A stretch of 57,115 nt of DNA from Candidatus Binatia bacterium (GTDB lineage Bacteria; Desulfobacterota; Binatia; UBA1149; JAJCZL01), in NCBI GenBank assembly GCA_028278325.1, contig JANQEO010000152.1, forward strand, positions 1 through 57,115. Direction: 5' to 3'. Below the pieces are notes generated by a model, which was not told where the DNA came from, did no database searches, and saw only the letters and a program-made list of their open reading frames with translations. Positions 8,644 through 15,810 of the stretch are shown here, one piece after another. The translations under genes were made by a program, and so were the position numbers. Numbering within the stretch: position 1 is the stretch's first letter; every line of letters starts with the position of its first letter.

Positions 8644-9093
8644 ATGGCCGCTAGCAACCCCCAAGGCCAGCCCCTGTTCGGTGGGTGTTTCGGCTGCGGC
8701 ACCGATAACAGCATCGGACTCAAGCTACGTTTCACGCACCAAAGCGACAGGGTGGTATCGCACACGGTGCTGGGCCGGGAGTATGCCGGTTACGAGGACT
8801 TCGTGCATGGGGGAGTCGTGGCGACGATGCTGGACGAGGCCATGGGTTGGGCCATGCTTCACATTCACAAACGCATGGCCGTGACACGCGGACTCAACAT
8901 AACCTACCGGCGGCCTGTATATGTCGGCAGGGAGCTGACGATAAGTGCGCGGCCCGTGTCGGTGGACGGTACCAAGGTAAGGCTGGAGGCAAGCCTTGCC
9001 GACGAGCGTGGGCGTCTACTGGCGTCAGCCGTCGGCGATTGGGTCACCGTGCGCGACGAGCGGGGCGCCGCCAAGCCGCGGCACAATGTCTAA
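8644..9093 (+). CDS. Hotdog-fold thioesterase, PaaI/YigI-like
   Basis: 149 residues from the ATG. It opens with GGCFGCGTDNSIGLKLRF, typical of hotdog acyl-CoA thioesterases, and carries the helix motif HGGVVATMLDEAMGWA with the usual acidic catalytic residue. Such enzymes hydrolyse acyl-CoA thioesters in the cytoplasm as tetramers. A TTG 12 codons earlier would extend the frame, but the first ATG gives the normal family start; neither has a strong Shine-Dalgarno site. The last 8 bases overlap the start of holA. Confidence 0.8.
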   Translation: MAASNPQGQPLFGGCFGCGTDNSIGLKLRFTHQSDRVVSHTVLGREYAGYEDFVHGGVVATMLDEAMGWAMLHIHKRMAVTRGLNITYRRPVYVGRELTISARPVSVDGTKVRLEASLADERGRLLASAVGDWVTVRDERGAAKPRHNV

Positions 9094-10153
9094 GAGCACC
9101 GGCGGACGATTCAAGAGCGTAGCCCTCTTCGTCGGCGAGCCGATTCTGATCGACGACGCAGTCGCGGAGTGGTTCGAGGCGTCGACCGGGCGTGCTTGGT
9201 CTCCGGAAGTCCTCGACATCATCCGTCCGCCGGAGGATCGTCTGTCGTCGGTGATCGCTACCGTGTCGCAGGCGGGCCTGTTCGGAACCCGAAGCGGCGC
9301 TTGGATCAAGGGCATCCGCAACGAACCTCAAGACGATATCGACGAGTTTCTGGCCTTTGCCGAGTCCGGACTCCCGACCGACGCCGTGATCGCCGCATCG
9401 TGCAAGTCCCTCGACAAGCGCGGGCGGCTATACAAGTGGTTCGACAAGCATGCGAGCATTCGGGACTTGCGATTGGCTACGGAGAGGAACGGCCGCCTGC
9501 GCAAGGAGGAGATAGCTTCGTTGGTCGCGGAGCGCGCCATGAAGCACGGTGTGGCCAAGCCCTCGACGGCAGTCGTCCAGGCCATCTGCGCAAGGGCGGG
9601 AACTGAAGTCGGGCCGTTGGTGCAGGAGATCGACAAGCTCTGCATGGGAGCCGATCGTGGAGGTCTTACCAAGACCCAAGTAGAGCAGGTAATGACCGAC
9701 CAAGCCGGGGCCTGGGTCTTTGATCTGACGGATGCGATGGGAGCACGTGACGGCGCCCGCGCCCAACGGATCATCGACAGCCTGATCGACCAGGGACAGG
9801 CTCCGTTGGCTCTCATCGGGTTGCTGGCCACGCGCGTCGCCTTGCTACTCGAGGCGAGGCGAGCCCTTGCCGAGTTGCCGTCGCCGCCGGCTCTGGACTC
9901 CGCCGATGCCTTCCTCAAGCGTTCGATGGGTGCGATGCCGGGATGGGTTCAAGCCAGGTTCCCGTCGAACTACTACAGCTACATCGTGTTCCGCGATGCT
10001 GCCCGTTTCGGCGAGGATGAGTTGAGGCAGTTGCACGCGATGCTGTTGCGTTTGGACCTGGCGCTCAAGAGCTCGCCGCTGCCGGCGGATTCGGGGCTCA
10101 GCGAGGTCGTTCAACGCGCTTGCGCAGCCCCGCAACGGCCGTCTTTGTATTGA
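9086..10153 (+). CDS. holA: DNA polymerase III delta subunit
   Basis: 355 residues. Clamp-loader subunit that opens the beta sliding clamp. The N-terminal AAA-like domain lacks a working Walker A, as expected for delta, and shows VALFVGEPILIDDAV near residue 12; WVFDLTDAMGARDGARA near residue 212 marks the start of domain III, followed by the QAPLALIGLLATRVALLLEA helix. The ATG at 9086 is chosen over an upstream in-frame start because it is the family-type N-terminus and lies in an ATGTCTAA overlap with the thioesterase stop, implying coupled translation. Confidence 0.88.
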   Translation: MSKSTGGRFKSVALFVGEPILIDDAVAEWFEASTGRAWSPEVLDIIRPPEDRLSSVIATVSQAGLFGTRSGAWIKGIRNEPQDDIDEFLAFAESGLPTDAVIAASCKSLDKRGRLYKWFDKHASIRDLRLATERNGRLRKEEIASLVAERAMKHGVAKPSTAVVQAICARAGTEVGPLVQEIDKLCMGADRGGLTKTQVEQVMTDQAGAWVFDLTDAMGARDGARAQRIIDSLIDQGQAPLALIGLLATRVALLLEARRALAELPSPPALDSADAFLKRSMGAMPGWVQARFPSNYYSYIVFRDAARFGEDELRQLHAMLLRLDLALKSSPLPADSGLSEVVQRACAAPQRPSLY

Positions 10154-10177
10154 AAATCAGCATAGTTATGCTACCTT
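10150..10177 (+). promoter_or_regulatory. Probable sigma-70 type promoter for the AAA-SPOR gene
   Basis: TTGAAA (10150-10155), a 16-base spacer, then TACCTT (10172-10177) preceded by TGC, an extended -10. The gene starts 55 bases later behind a GGAGGAG ribosome site. The stretch is clearly more A/T-rich than its surroundings. Confidence 0.5.
10159..10172. promoter_or_regulatory. Inverted repeat AGCATA-GT-TATGCT in the promoter spacer
   Basis: A 6-bp perfect inverted repeat with a 2-base centre fills the spacer between the proposed -35 and -10 of the AAA-SPOR promoter. A dimeric regulator bound here would cover the promoter. It could also be a chance palindrome in an A/T-rich promoter. Confidence 0.4.
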
Positions 10178-10231
10178 CATCCGACGGCGGGGGCTTCGTT
10201 TCGGGTCGTTCGCAGTGTAGGAGGAGCGGGG

Positions 10232-12127
10232 ATGGACCCTAGTTTTTTCGGCCTTTCTGATCATCCTTTCAGCGGCACCGAGGGCGGCGACGAACGCGGC
10301 GTACTAGCCGAGGCTCACGCCTCGTTGATCACCGAGCTGCGTGCCGGCCTCAAGGCCCCTCACGGCATTACTCTTCTGATCGGCGACTCCGGCGCGGGCA
10401 AGACGGCCTTCGCGCGCACTCTGGCCGAGCGGCTTTCGGACACGGCGACCGTTGCTTTCCTGCCTACTACGGGGCCCGGCCTGCGCCATCTGCTCTCCGA
10501 AGCGATCGAGCAGCTGGGCGGTGACACGGCGCCGGCGGCCGACGAGGACGCGCTGCTGGAGACGTTGAAGTCGATTGCGAAGGCGAGGGCGGAACACTAC
10601 CGCCCGACGGTAATCGTCGTAGACGACGCTCAAGAACTTCCGGCCAAGACCCTGGAACGGCTCAGCAAACTCTTCGGCAGCGACCCGGCAGAGCCGTCGA
10701 TGCTTCATGTCATCCTGGTGGGCCGACAAGAGCTGCTCGACCGCATGAACGCCGCCAATGACCGCAGCATCCTCAAGCACCTCATCCAAGTGTGCCGGAT
10801 GGACCCCATAGGCCCGGAGGATTCCTTTCGCTATATCGCTGAGAGGGTAAGCCAGGTGGGCGGCGTGGCTCACGAGCTGTTCTCCGAGGAGGCCCTCAAG
10901 AGAATCGTCACCATCGCTCGCGGCGTGCCGTGCAAGATCGACATGATCTGTTCGGCTTCATTGGAAGAAGCCGCCGCAAGAGGTGACAAGGAGGTTGGCG
11001 AGGAAATCGTCAAGTCTGCCAGTATGAATATTGAAACTACGACCGAAAGCAGCGGCGAGAACGAAGAATCGGCATTCACCTTGGGCGAGGTTCCCGATGA
11101 GGGCGAAGCCGAAGACCCGCGTGTGGCGACAGGTAGTATCGCGAGGATCAAGTCGCTCTATGAAAGCCGGCGCAAGCTCTTGCTCTGGGGCGGTATCTTC
11201 GTGGCGGCCATGGCAGGCTTCGCTGCCGCGCTGACAGGCACGCCGGGTGACGAGACTTCGGCCGGCGGTCCGGGCGCAGGCCAGCAGACCCAGGTCGCGG
11301 CCGCCGACGACAGACAAGACCCCGACGTGAAAGCCCCCGCCGCCGGAGACGCAAAGAAGGCCCGAAAGGCGGCCAAGACCGACACCCCGGCGTTGCTCAC
11401 CGAATTGAACGCCGTGCCCAAGCTCGTTGTCAGCAAGGACGGGACCGCAGCATCGAAGTCAGCGGGAACGTCGACGACGAAGACCGAGCCTGCAAGCACG
11501 ATCAAGACTGCCAAGGCGACGCCCGCGAAGCCGAGCAGCGAGGCTGCGCCGAGCGTGCAAGCCAAGCCCTCTCCGACGCCGGCTCCGGCCCCACGCGCTG
11601 TTGCTCCGCCGACGCGGCCGGCCCAGAAGCCGGCGGCTACGAATACGAGTTCGGGCACCGTGCAAAGCGCGCCGGCCAAGCCCGAGACCGCAGCAAAGCC
11701 GGTGGTGACGTCGAAGCCGGCAGCGGCTCCAGCGCCTGCGCGGGCAACGGCGAAGACGAGTTCGACCAAGCCTGACACGATGGCCAAAGCGCCTGCGTCA
11801 CTGACGAAGCCGGCTCCGGTCAGGAAGGCTCCCACGCAGACCGCCAAGGCTGCGTCGGCGCCCACGGCGATCGGGAAGCTCAGTCACGGGTTCCCCGGAC
11901 GCTACACCGTGCAGATCGGTGCATACGGAGTCAGAGCGAACGCCGAGGCGGCGCTGGCCAAAGTCAACGCGCGTTACGGCGACGCCAGGATCATCGTGGC
12001 CGAGAGCAACGGAAAGAGGGTCTATAGGGTCGTGAGTGGCGCCTTCGACAGCAAGAGCGCTGCATCGCGCCGGCAGGCCTCGCTCAAGGGTTCCGGCTTC
12101 ACCGCTTTCGTGCGTGTGATGAAGTAG
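10232..12127 (+). CDS. ExeA-like AAA ATPase fused to a C-terminal SPOR domain
   Basis: 631 residues. Order: an AAA domain with Walker A GDSGAGKT (51-58) and Walker B VIVVDD (127-132), opening with the FFGLSDHPFS signature of ExeA/general-secretion ATPases; an acidic linker; one membrane helix at about 316-335; about 210 residues of Ala/Lys/Pro/Thr-rich low-complexity linker; and a SPOR domain at about 560-631 (GRYTVQIGAYGVRANAEAAL). SPOR domains bind denuded septal peptidoglycan, so the protein should sit in the inner membrane with a cytoplasmic ATPase and a periplasmic glycan sensor. This is a DamX-like arrangement. It probably couples ATP use to cell-wall gaps, for example at division or secretion-machine insertion. 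The next gene converges. Confidence 0.85.
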   Translation: MDPSFFGLSDHPFSGTEGGDERGVLAEAHASLITELRAGLKAPHGITLLIGDSGAGKTAFARTLAERLSDTATVAFLPTTGPGLRHLLSEAIEQLGGDTAPAADEDALLETLKSIAKARAEHYRPTVIVVDDAQELPAKTLERLSKLFGSDPAEPSMLHVILVGRQELLDRMNAANDRSILKHLIQVCRMDPIGPEDSFRYIAERVSQVGGVAHELFSEEALKRIVTIARGVPCKIDMICSASLEEAAARGDKEVGEEIVKSASMNIETTTESSGENEESAFTLGEVPDEGEAEDPRVATGSIARIKSLYESRRKLLLWGGIFVAAMAGFAAALTGTPGDETSAGGPGAGQQTQVAAADDRQDPDVKAPAAGDAKKARKAAKTDTPALLTELNAVPKLVVSKDGTAASKSAGTSTTKTEPASTIKTAKATPAKPSSEAAPSVQAKPSPTPAPAPRAVAPPTRPAQKPAATNTSSGTVQSAPAKPETAAKPVVTSKPAAAPAPARATAKTSSTKPDTMAKAPASLTKPAPVRKAPTQTAKAASAPTAIGKLSHGFPGRYTVQIGAYGVRANAEAALAKVNARYGDARIIVAESNGKRVYRVVSGAFDSKSAASRRQASLKGSGFTAFVRVMK

Positions 12128-12133
12128 GCCGGC

Positions 12134-13150
12134 TCAGGCCACGCGAGACACGATGTCCTGCCACCAGTCGTGATCGGTGCCCGGCACGAAGGGCAGGTAA
12201 AGAGAGATCCGGTCCACCAGACCGTCGTACTTGTTCTTGAGTAGCTGGGCGATCTGATCGCGTTTCCCGATTACGGCGACTTCGGCAAGGATGTCGTCGT
12301 TGATCAGGTTGGCCATCTCCCCCCATTGGCCTCGCTTGGATGCTTCGGTCAGCTTGGGCCCGATGTCTCCCCAGCCGTGTGTCTCGAGCACGGCCGCGTA
12401 GGCCGGGGTGGATGCGTAGAAGGCCACTTGCTGCCTGACCATCGAAGCGGCATTGGAGATCTCTTCGTCGTCGTCTCCCGTCACTACGAAGCAGGGTGCA
12501 GCCAGAGCGCAGGCCGACGGTTCTCGTCCAACCGCGGCGGCACCTTCGGCGATGAGGGGCTTCACTCTTTCCTCGAGGTAGCGGACGGTGTGAAGCGGGT
12601 GGATGTGGAACCCATCACACAACTCGCCCGCCAAGCGGCAGATGTAAGGGTTGACCCCGGCCACATAGATGGGGATGTCGGGGTGCTGTTGGGGCCCGGG
12701 ATTGAAGAAGGGCGTCATCAGACTGAAGCGGTAGAATTCGCCTTCGTAGCGCAGCGGCCCGCCGGTTTGCCAGCAGTCCCAGATCGCGCGCAAGGATAGT
12801 ATGACGTCCCGCATCCGTGGACCGGGGCGGCCCCACTCGATGCTGAAGCGGCGCTCGTTATGGCCTTTGACTTGAGTGCCGAGCCCGAGCACGAAGCGGC
12901 CGTTGGAGTACCGCTGTAGATCCCAGGCCTGGTACGCCGTGATCATCGGGCTTCTCGGGAAGGCGACGGCGATGGCCGTCATCAGCTCGAGCTTTTCGGA
13001 GTGCTCGGCGGCGATCATCAGGGGCAGGTAAGGATCGTGTGCCGCCTCGGCGGTTTGCAGGCCGCTGAAGCCGAGGCCTTCCGCTGATTCGGCCGCCGAC
13101 GCGACGTCGGTGATGGAGGTTGCGACTACAGGGGCGTCTACCTTGAGCAT
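12134..13150 (-). CDS. LLM-class oxidoreductase, probably F420-dependent
   Basis: 338 residues of luciferase-like TIM barrel: SAAESAEGLGFSGLQTAE near the N-terminus, a conserved central block around RFVLGLGTQVKGHNERRF, and YVAGVNPYICRLAGELCDGF in the C-terminal half. The sequence best fits the coenzyme-F420 branch known from mycobacteria, actinobacteria and several deltaproteobacterial lineages; no F420 biosynthesis gene is present here to confirm it. Substrate unknown. It converges on the AAA-SPOR gene with a 6-base gap. Confidence 0.8.
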   Translation of the reverse strand: MLKVDAPVVATSITDVASAAESAEGLGFSGLQTAEAAHDPYLPLMIAAEHSEKLELMTAIAVAFPRSPMITAYQAWDLQRYSNGRFVLGLGTQVKGHNERRFSIEWGRPGPRMRDVILSLRAIWDCWQTGGPLRYEGEFYRFSLMTPFFNPGPQQHPDIPIYVAGVNPYICRLAGELCDGFHIHPLHTVRYLEERVKPLIAEGAAAVGREPSACALAAPCFVVTGDDDEEISNAASMVRQQVAFYASTPAYAAVLETHGWGDIGPKLTEASKRGQWGEMANLINDDILAEVAVIGKRDQIAQLLKNKYDGLVDRISLYLPFVPGTDHDWWQDIVSRVA

Positions 13151-13279
13151 GCCGGGTATCCGGCACGTAGTAGTACCTGCGTGCGCAGTATCGTCAACCG
13201 GACCGGTAGGAGGCCGGTTTCTGCAGTGCTTTGTCTTTTGTGGGGCGACTGCCGTGCGCCGGCAGTGCGCCTGAGCAGG

Positions 13280-13408
13280 CTAGTGGATACTGTTGGTACG
13301 GACGCTTTCCTTGGCGGCGATGGCCAAGAGCAGGGCGCGGGTGCGCGCCGCGTTGACGGCGAGCTGCTTGATCTCTTTGTCGGCGTCGATGGACTTGTTC
13401 TCGTTCAT
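13280..13408 (-). CDS. Small helical protein of 42 residues, unknown
   Basis: ATG to TAG, 42 residues, starting MNENKSIDADKEIKQLAVNA and ending in NSIH. Third codon positions are almost all G or C, as in neighbouring real genes and unlike the A/T-richer flanking DNA. An AGGGAG site lies about 10 bases before the ATG. The predicted protein is one amphipathic helix with Lys/Arg on one face and no membrane segment. It could be translated with, or just upstream of, the F420-type oxidoreductase 129 bases further on. No family is recognised. Confidence 0.55.
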   Translation of the reverse strand: MNENKSIDADKEIKQLAVNAARTRALLLAIAAKESVRTNSIH

Positions 13409-13908
13409 TCTATGATTGCTCCCTGGGTTGGGGTTCCGAAGTCACTGGGAGCGTCCAAGTAACGTGCCATAGGGCGAGCAAGTCTCGTTCGACCGTTTCT
13501 TGCGGGATTCCGTGAAGACTGCATCGTGCCGGGTTCGTCAGGAAGTTGACGACCGCTCAAATCTGTCACCTCGGCTTCAATCTATGGTTCCGCATAGAGA
13601 CTGAGATTGCGATCCTGCACGGATCCGAACCGGCAAGCGGGGATGCACGACGGCCCCCCTAGCTTGATGGGCCACCGCTTGCGTCATCTGGCCCAAGCCA
13701 TGCTATGCGCTACCCCAAGATCGAAGGCTTTTGGTTCGAGCCTGGAGGTCGAAAAAACTCAGAAGTATCAAACGGTTATCGGCTAGTCTTAAAGACGACG
13801 AGCATGCTCTGTCGAGCCTGGGCCGCTGTTTCGCCCTGTTGGCACCTTCCTTGCCTATTCAGTCACCCATAAGGCCACGCAACGCAGCCCAGGGAGTCAA
13901 AAGCTCAT
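13409..13908. other. 500-base stretch with no credible protein gene
   Basis: Between two divergent tiny genes, this region is less G/C-rich than the genes around it. Reading frames here (for example 13731-14009 on the plus strand) have basic, low-quality composition and run into the 82-residue gene in another frame. Two short inverted repeats are visible: TCTATG/CATAGA (13581-13598) and TGGGCCA/TGGCCCA (13668-13695). It must hold the promoters of both flanking small genes and could hold a small RNA, but no clear promoter-terminator pair was found. Confidence 0.45.
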
Positions 13909-14157
13909 ATGATAATCGACAACGAAAGTTTCACGCAGATTGCACTTCACATCCGGCGCGCCTCGGACAATCTGCTTACCGCCGCCCGACAGATCTCGAC
14001 GGTTTGTGATCCTCAGGACCAAGCTCCTACTGATCGTTCGGATCTCATGTCGGCCGTGGAGTCCCTCGTGGCGATGAACGAAGAGTTCATAGTGCTCGAG
14101 CAGTTGCTCCGCGCGGTATGGGAAGCCAACCGCTCGGAGAACCAGACCGTCTGCTAG
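13909..14157 (+). CDS. Small protein of 82 residues, unknown
   Basis: ATG with a GGGAG site about 12 bases upstream; stop at 14157. Two predicted helices (about 5-32 and 44-75), with acidic and hydrophobic residues alternating in AVESLVAMNEEFIVLEQLLR, suggest a helical hairpin or coiled coil. Two cysteines (residues 33 and 82, the last residue). No signal peptide or membrane segment. G/C at third positions supports coding. It is followed 2 bases later by a 24-residue membrane peptide, so the two probably form a pair. Family not recognised. Confidence 0.55.
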   Translation: MIIDNESFTQIALHIRRASDNLLTAARQISTVCDPQDQAPTDRSDLMSAVESLVAMNEEFIVLEQLLRAVWEANRSENQTVC

Positions 14158-14159
14158 CC

Positions 14160-14234
14160 ATGGCCGCCACCTTACTCATTAGCATCGCGGTCGTCTCGAT
14201 CATCATCGGCGCGGTTTCCATTCTGACGAACTAG
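14160..14234 (+). CDS. 24-residue single-pass membrane peptide
   Basis: ATG two bases after the stop of the 82-residue gene, 24 residues, then TAG. Residues 4-22 are an unbroken hydrophobic helix (TLLISIAVVSIIIGAVSIL) with almost no charge, long enough to cross a membrane. The position suggests translational coupling. Small membrane peptides of this kind often modulate a larger membrane protein or act as toxins, but nothing here decides between these. Confidence 0.45.
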   Translation: MAATLLISIAVVSIIIGAVSILTN

Positions 14235-14262
14235 CGCCGTTCACCCCTGACAAACAATGGAA

Positions 14263-14280
14263 GGCTGCCCTCGGGTAGCC
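14263..14280 (-). terminator. Possible terminator after the polyprenyl synthase
   Basis: GGCTACCCGAGGGCAGCC on the minus strand folds into a 7-8 bp stem with one G-U pair and a 4-base loop, followed by TTCCATTGTTTG. It lies 32 bases past the stop of the polyprenyl synthase and could also stop the small plus-strand genes. The T-tract is broken, so strength is uncertain. Confidence 0.4.
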
Positions 14281-14311
14281 GAGCGGCCAGCACCGTCCGG
14301 TCCGGCCGTCG

Positions 14312-15328
14312 CTATACTTCTCGGTCTACGAGGTCGGCGACCAGCTCGGTCAAGCAATCGCGATAGGGCGAGGGCGGCAACTCGGACAGGATGCCGGTGG
14401 CGGTGGTGGCGTGCTCGGTCGCTCGGGTCCTGATCTTTTCGGGCAGCCCTGCCTCTGCCATCGCGGCCAGAGCCGCGTCTGCCGCTTCTCGTGTGCAGGT
14501 TTCGGCCGTGAACGCTGCCCGCACGGCGGGGATGCCGAGCCCTGCGACCACCGGCAGGGATGGATTACCGTCGAGCAGGTCGGTGCCGACTCTCTTGCCG
14601 GTTCGCCGTGCGTCGCCTGTGATATCCAGCAGATCATCGATCATCTGAAACGCCGCGCCGATCTCCAGCCCACAGGTGTTCATTCTGTCCACCGTGCCTT
14701 CGGTGGTGCCGGCCATATACGCGGCGATGCGCGAGCCCGCTGCGAACAGCGAGGAGGTCTTGCGGCCGATGATCTCCATGTAGTCGGCCTCGGTCACCTC
14801 GACGTTACGCCGGAAGCGAGCCTGCATGATCTCGCCTTCGGTCAACTGAACGCATGCGTCGGCAGCCCAAGCCACGACCTTGGGTTCGAATCTTCCGCAC
14901 ACCTCGAAGGCGCGGCAGAACAGAAAGTCGCCGGTCACCAGAGTGTCGGCGATTCCGAACTTCAGGGGCGCGGCGTCCTTGCCCCGCCTCATGTCGTTCG
15001 AGTCGATTATGTCGTCGTGAAGAAGGGTGGCGGTGTGAATGAGTTCCAGAGAAACACAGAGGTCGACCATGTCCGTGACGTCACCGCCACCGCAGGCCTT
15101 GAAGACGAGCAAGGCTACGGCCGGGCGAATTCGCTTGCCCCCTGCGTTGACAAGGTAGTCACTGATTTCGGTGAGCCGGGGCTCGCGTGACTCGAGCACC
15201 TCCGAGATCCGGCTTTCGACGCGCGACAGCTCCGGGCCCAGTAACTCGGTCAACCACGCGACGCGCTCTTTGGCTTTCGACGGCGGGATAGGCGCACTTG
15301 ACGGCGATGCGATGCTGATTCGGTTCAC
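14312..15328 (-). CDS. ispB: Polyprenyl diphosphate synthase (octaprenyl type)
   Basis: 338 residues; GTG start with AGGGAG five bases upstream. Trans-isoprenyl diphosphate synthase with GGKRIRP (63-69), the first aspartate-rich motif DDIID (105-109), GRKTSSL (188-194) and the second motif DDLLD (231-235). It extends farnesyl or geranyl diphosphate with isopentenyl diphosphate to the long chain used for quinone side chains. Chain length cannot be fixed from sequence by eye, so octaprenyl is the family default. A good promoter is visible upstream. Confidence 0.87.
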   Translation of the reverse strand: MNRISIASPSSAPIPPSKAKERVAWLTELLGPELSRVESRISEVLESREPRLTEISDYLVNAGGKRIRPAVALLVFKACGGGDVTDMVDLCVSLELIHTATLLHDDIIDSNDMRRGKDAAPLKFGIADTLVTGDFLFCRAFEVCGRFEPKVVAWAADACVQLTEGEIMQARFRRNVEVTEADYMEIIGRKTSSLFAAGSRIAAYMAGTTEGTVDRMNTCGLEIGAAFQMIDDLLDITGDARRTGKRVGTDLLDGNPSLPVVAGLGIPAVRAAFTAETCTREAADAALAAMAEAGLPEKIRTRATEHATTATGILSELPPSPYRDCLTELVADLVDREV

Positions 15329-15356
15329 GAGGTCTCCCTATACCGATTGGTGTCGA

Positions 15357-15385
15357 ATTAGGGGCAGTATCGTCCGGGATGTCAA
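15357..15385 (-). promoter_or_regulatory. Promoter of the polyprenyl synthase gene
   Basis: On the minus strand, TTGACA (15380-15385) is a perfect -35 and CCTAAT (15357-15362) a fair -10, with a 17-base spacer. The start codon is 29 bases beyond the -10. This is one of the two best promoters in the window. Confidence 0.65.
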
Positions 15386-15456
15386 AGCGGAGCTTACTTT
15401 ACTAGTGCAAGACGCTATGGCAAGGTGCTTTGCATCCAGCGCAGGAGGGGCCGCCC

Positions 15457-15789
15457 ATGGCCACGAAGATCACAGAGGAATGCATCAACTGTGGAGCTTG
15501 CGAGCCCGAGTGTCCCAACACGGCGATCTACGAGGGTGGTGTCGAGTGGGAGATGAATGGCGAGATGCATCCTGCGATCGACGAGGACATCTACTACATC
15601 GTCCCGCAGAAGTGCACCGAGTGCGTAGGCTTCTTCGATCAGGAGCAATGTGCCGCGGTGTGTCCCGTTGATTGCTGCGTGCCCGATCCCGACATACCCG
15701 AAACCGAAGAGGTGTTGCTGGTACGTGCGAAGGAACTGCACCCGGATGTGGACATCCCGGATCCGCCCCCGTCGCGCTTCCGGACGTGA
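15457..15789 (+). CDS. YfhL-type 2[4Fe-4S] ferredoxin
   Basis: 110 residues, starting at an ATG with a strong GGAGGGG site; an upstream TTG is not used because the site points to this ATG. Cys ligands are C9, C12, C15, C19 ([11 protein letters not shown]) and C53, C56, C65, C69 (CTEC...CAAVC), with two extra cysteines at 73-74. The eight-residue insertion in the second motif is characteristic of the Alvin/YfhL ferredoxin type with very low potential clusters. It carries electrons in the cytoplasm; the partner is unknown. Confidence 0.87.
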   Translation: MATKITEECINCGACEPECPNTAIYEGGVEWEMNGEMHPAIDEDIYYIVPQKCTECVGFFDQEQCAAVCPVDCCVPDPDIPETEEVLLVRAKELHPDVDIPDPPPSRFRT

Positions 15790-15810
15790 CCTCGACGGCC
15801 TGACCTACGC

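Noticed and set aside
11158..11865. Hydrophobic minus-strand frame inside the AAA-SPOR linker, looking like a membrane protein
   Set aside because: It is the reverse reading of Ala/Lys/Pro codons; the plus-strand frame has Walker motifs and a SPOR domain on either side.
13725..13750. tRNA T-arm-like sequence GGTTCGAGCC
   Set aside because: The flanking bases do not pair into a 5-bp T-stem, and no acceptor, D or anticodon arm can be drawn upstream.
13731..14009. 92-codon plus-strand frame overlapping the 82-residue gene
   Set aside because: Basic composition, no ribosome site, and it overlaps a better supported frame.
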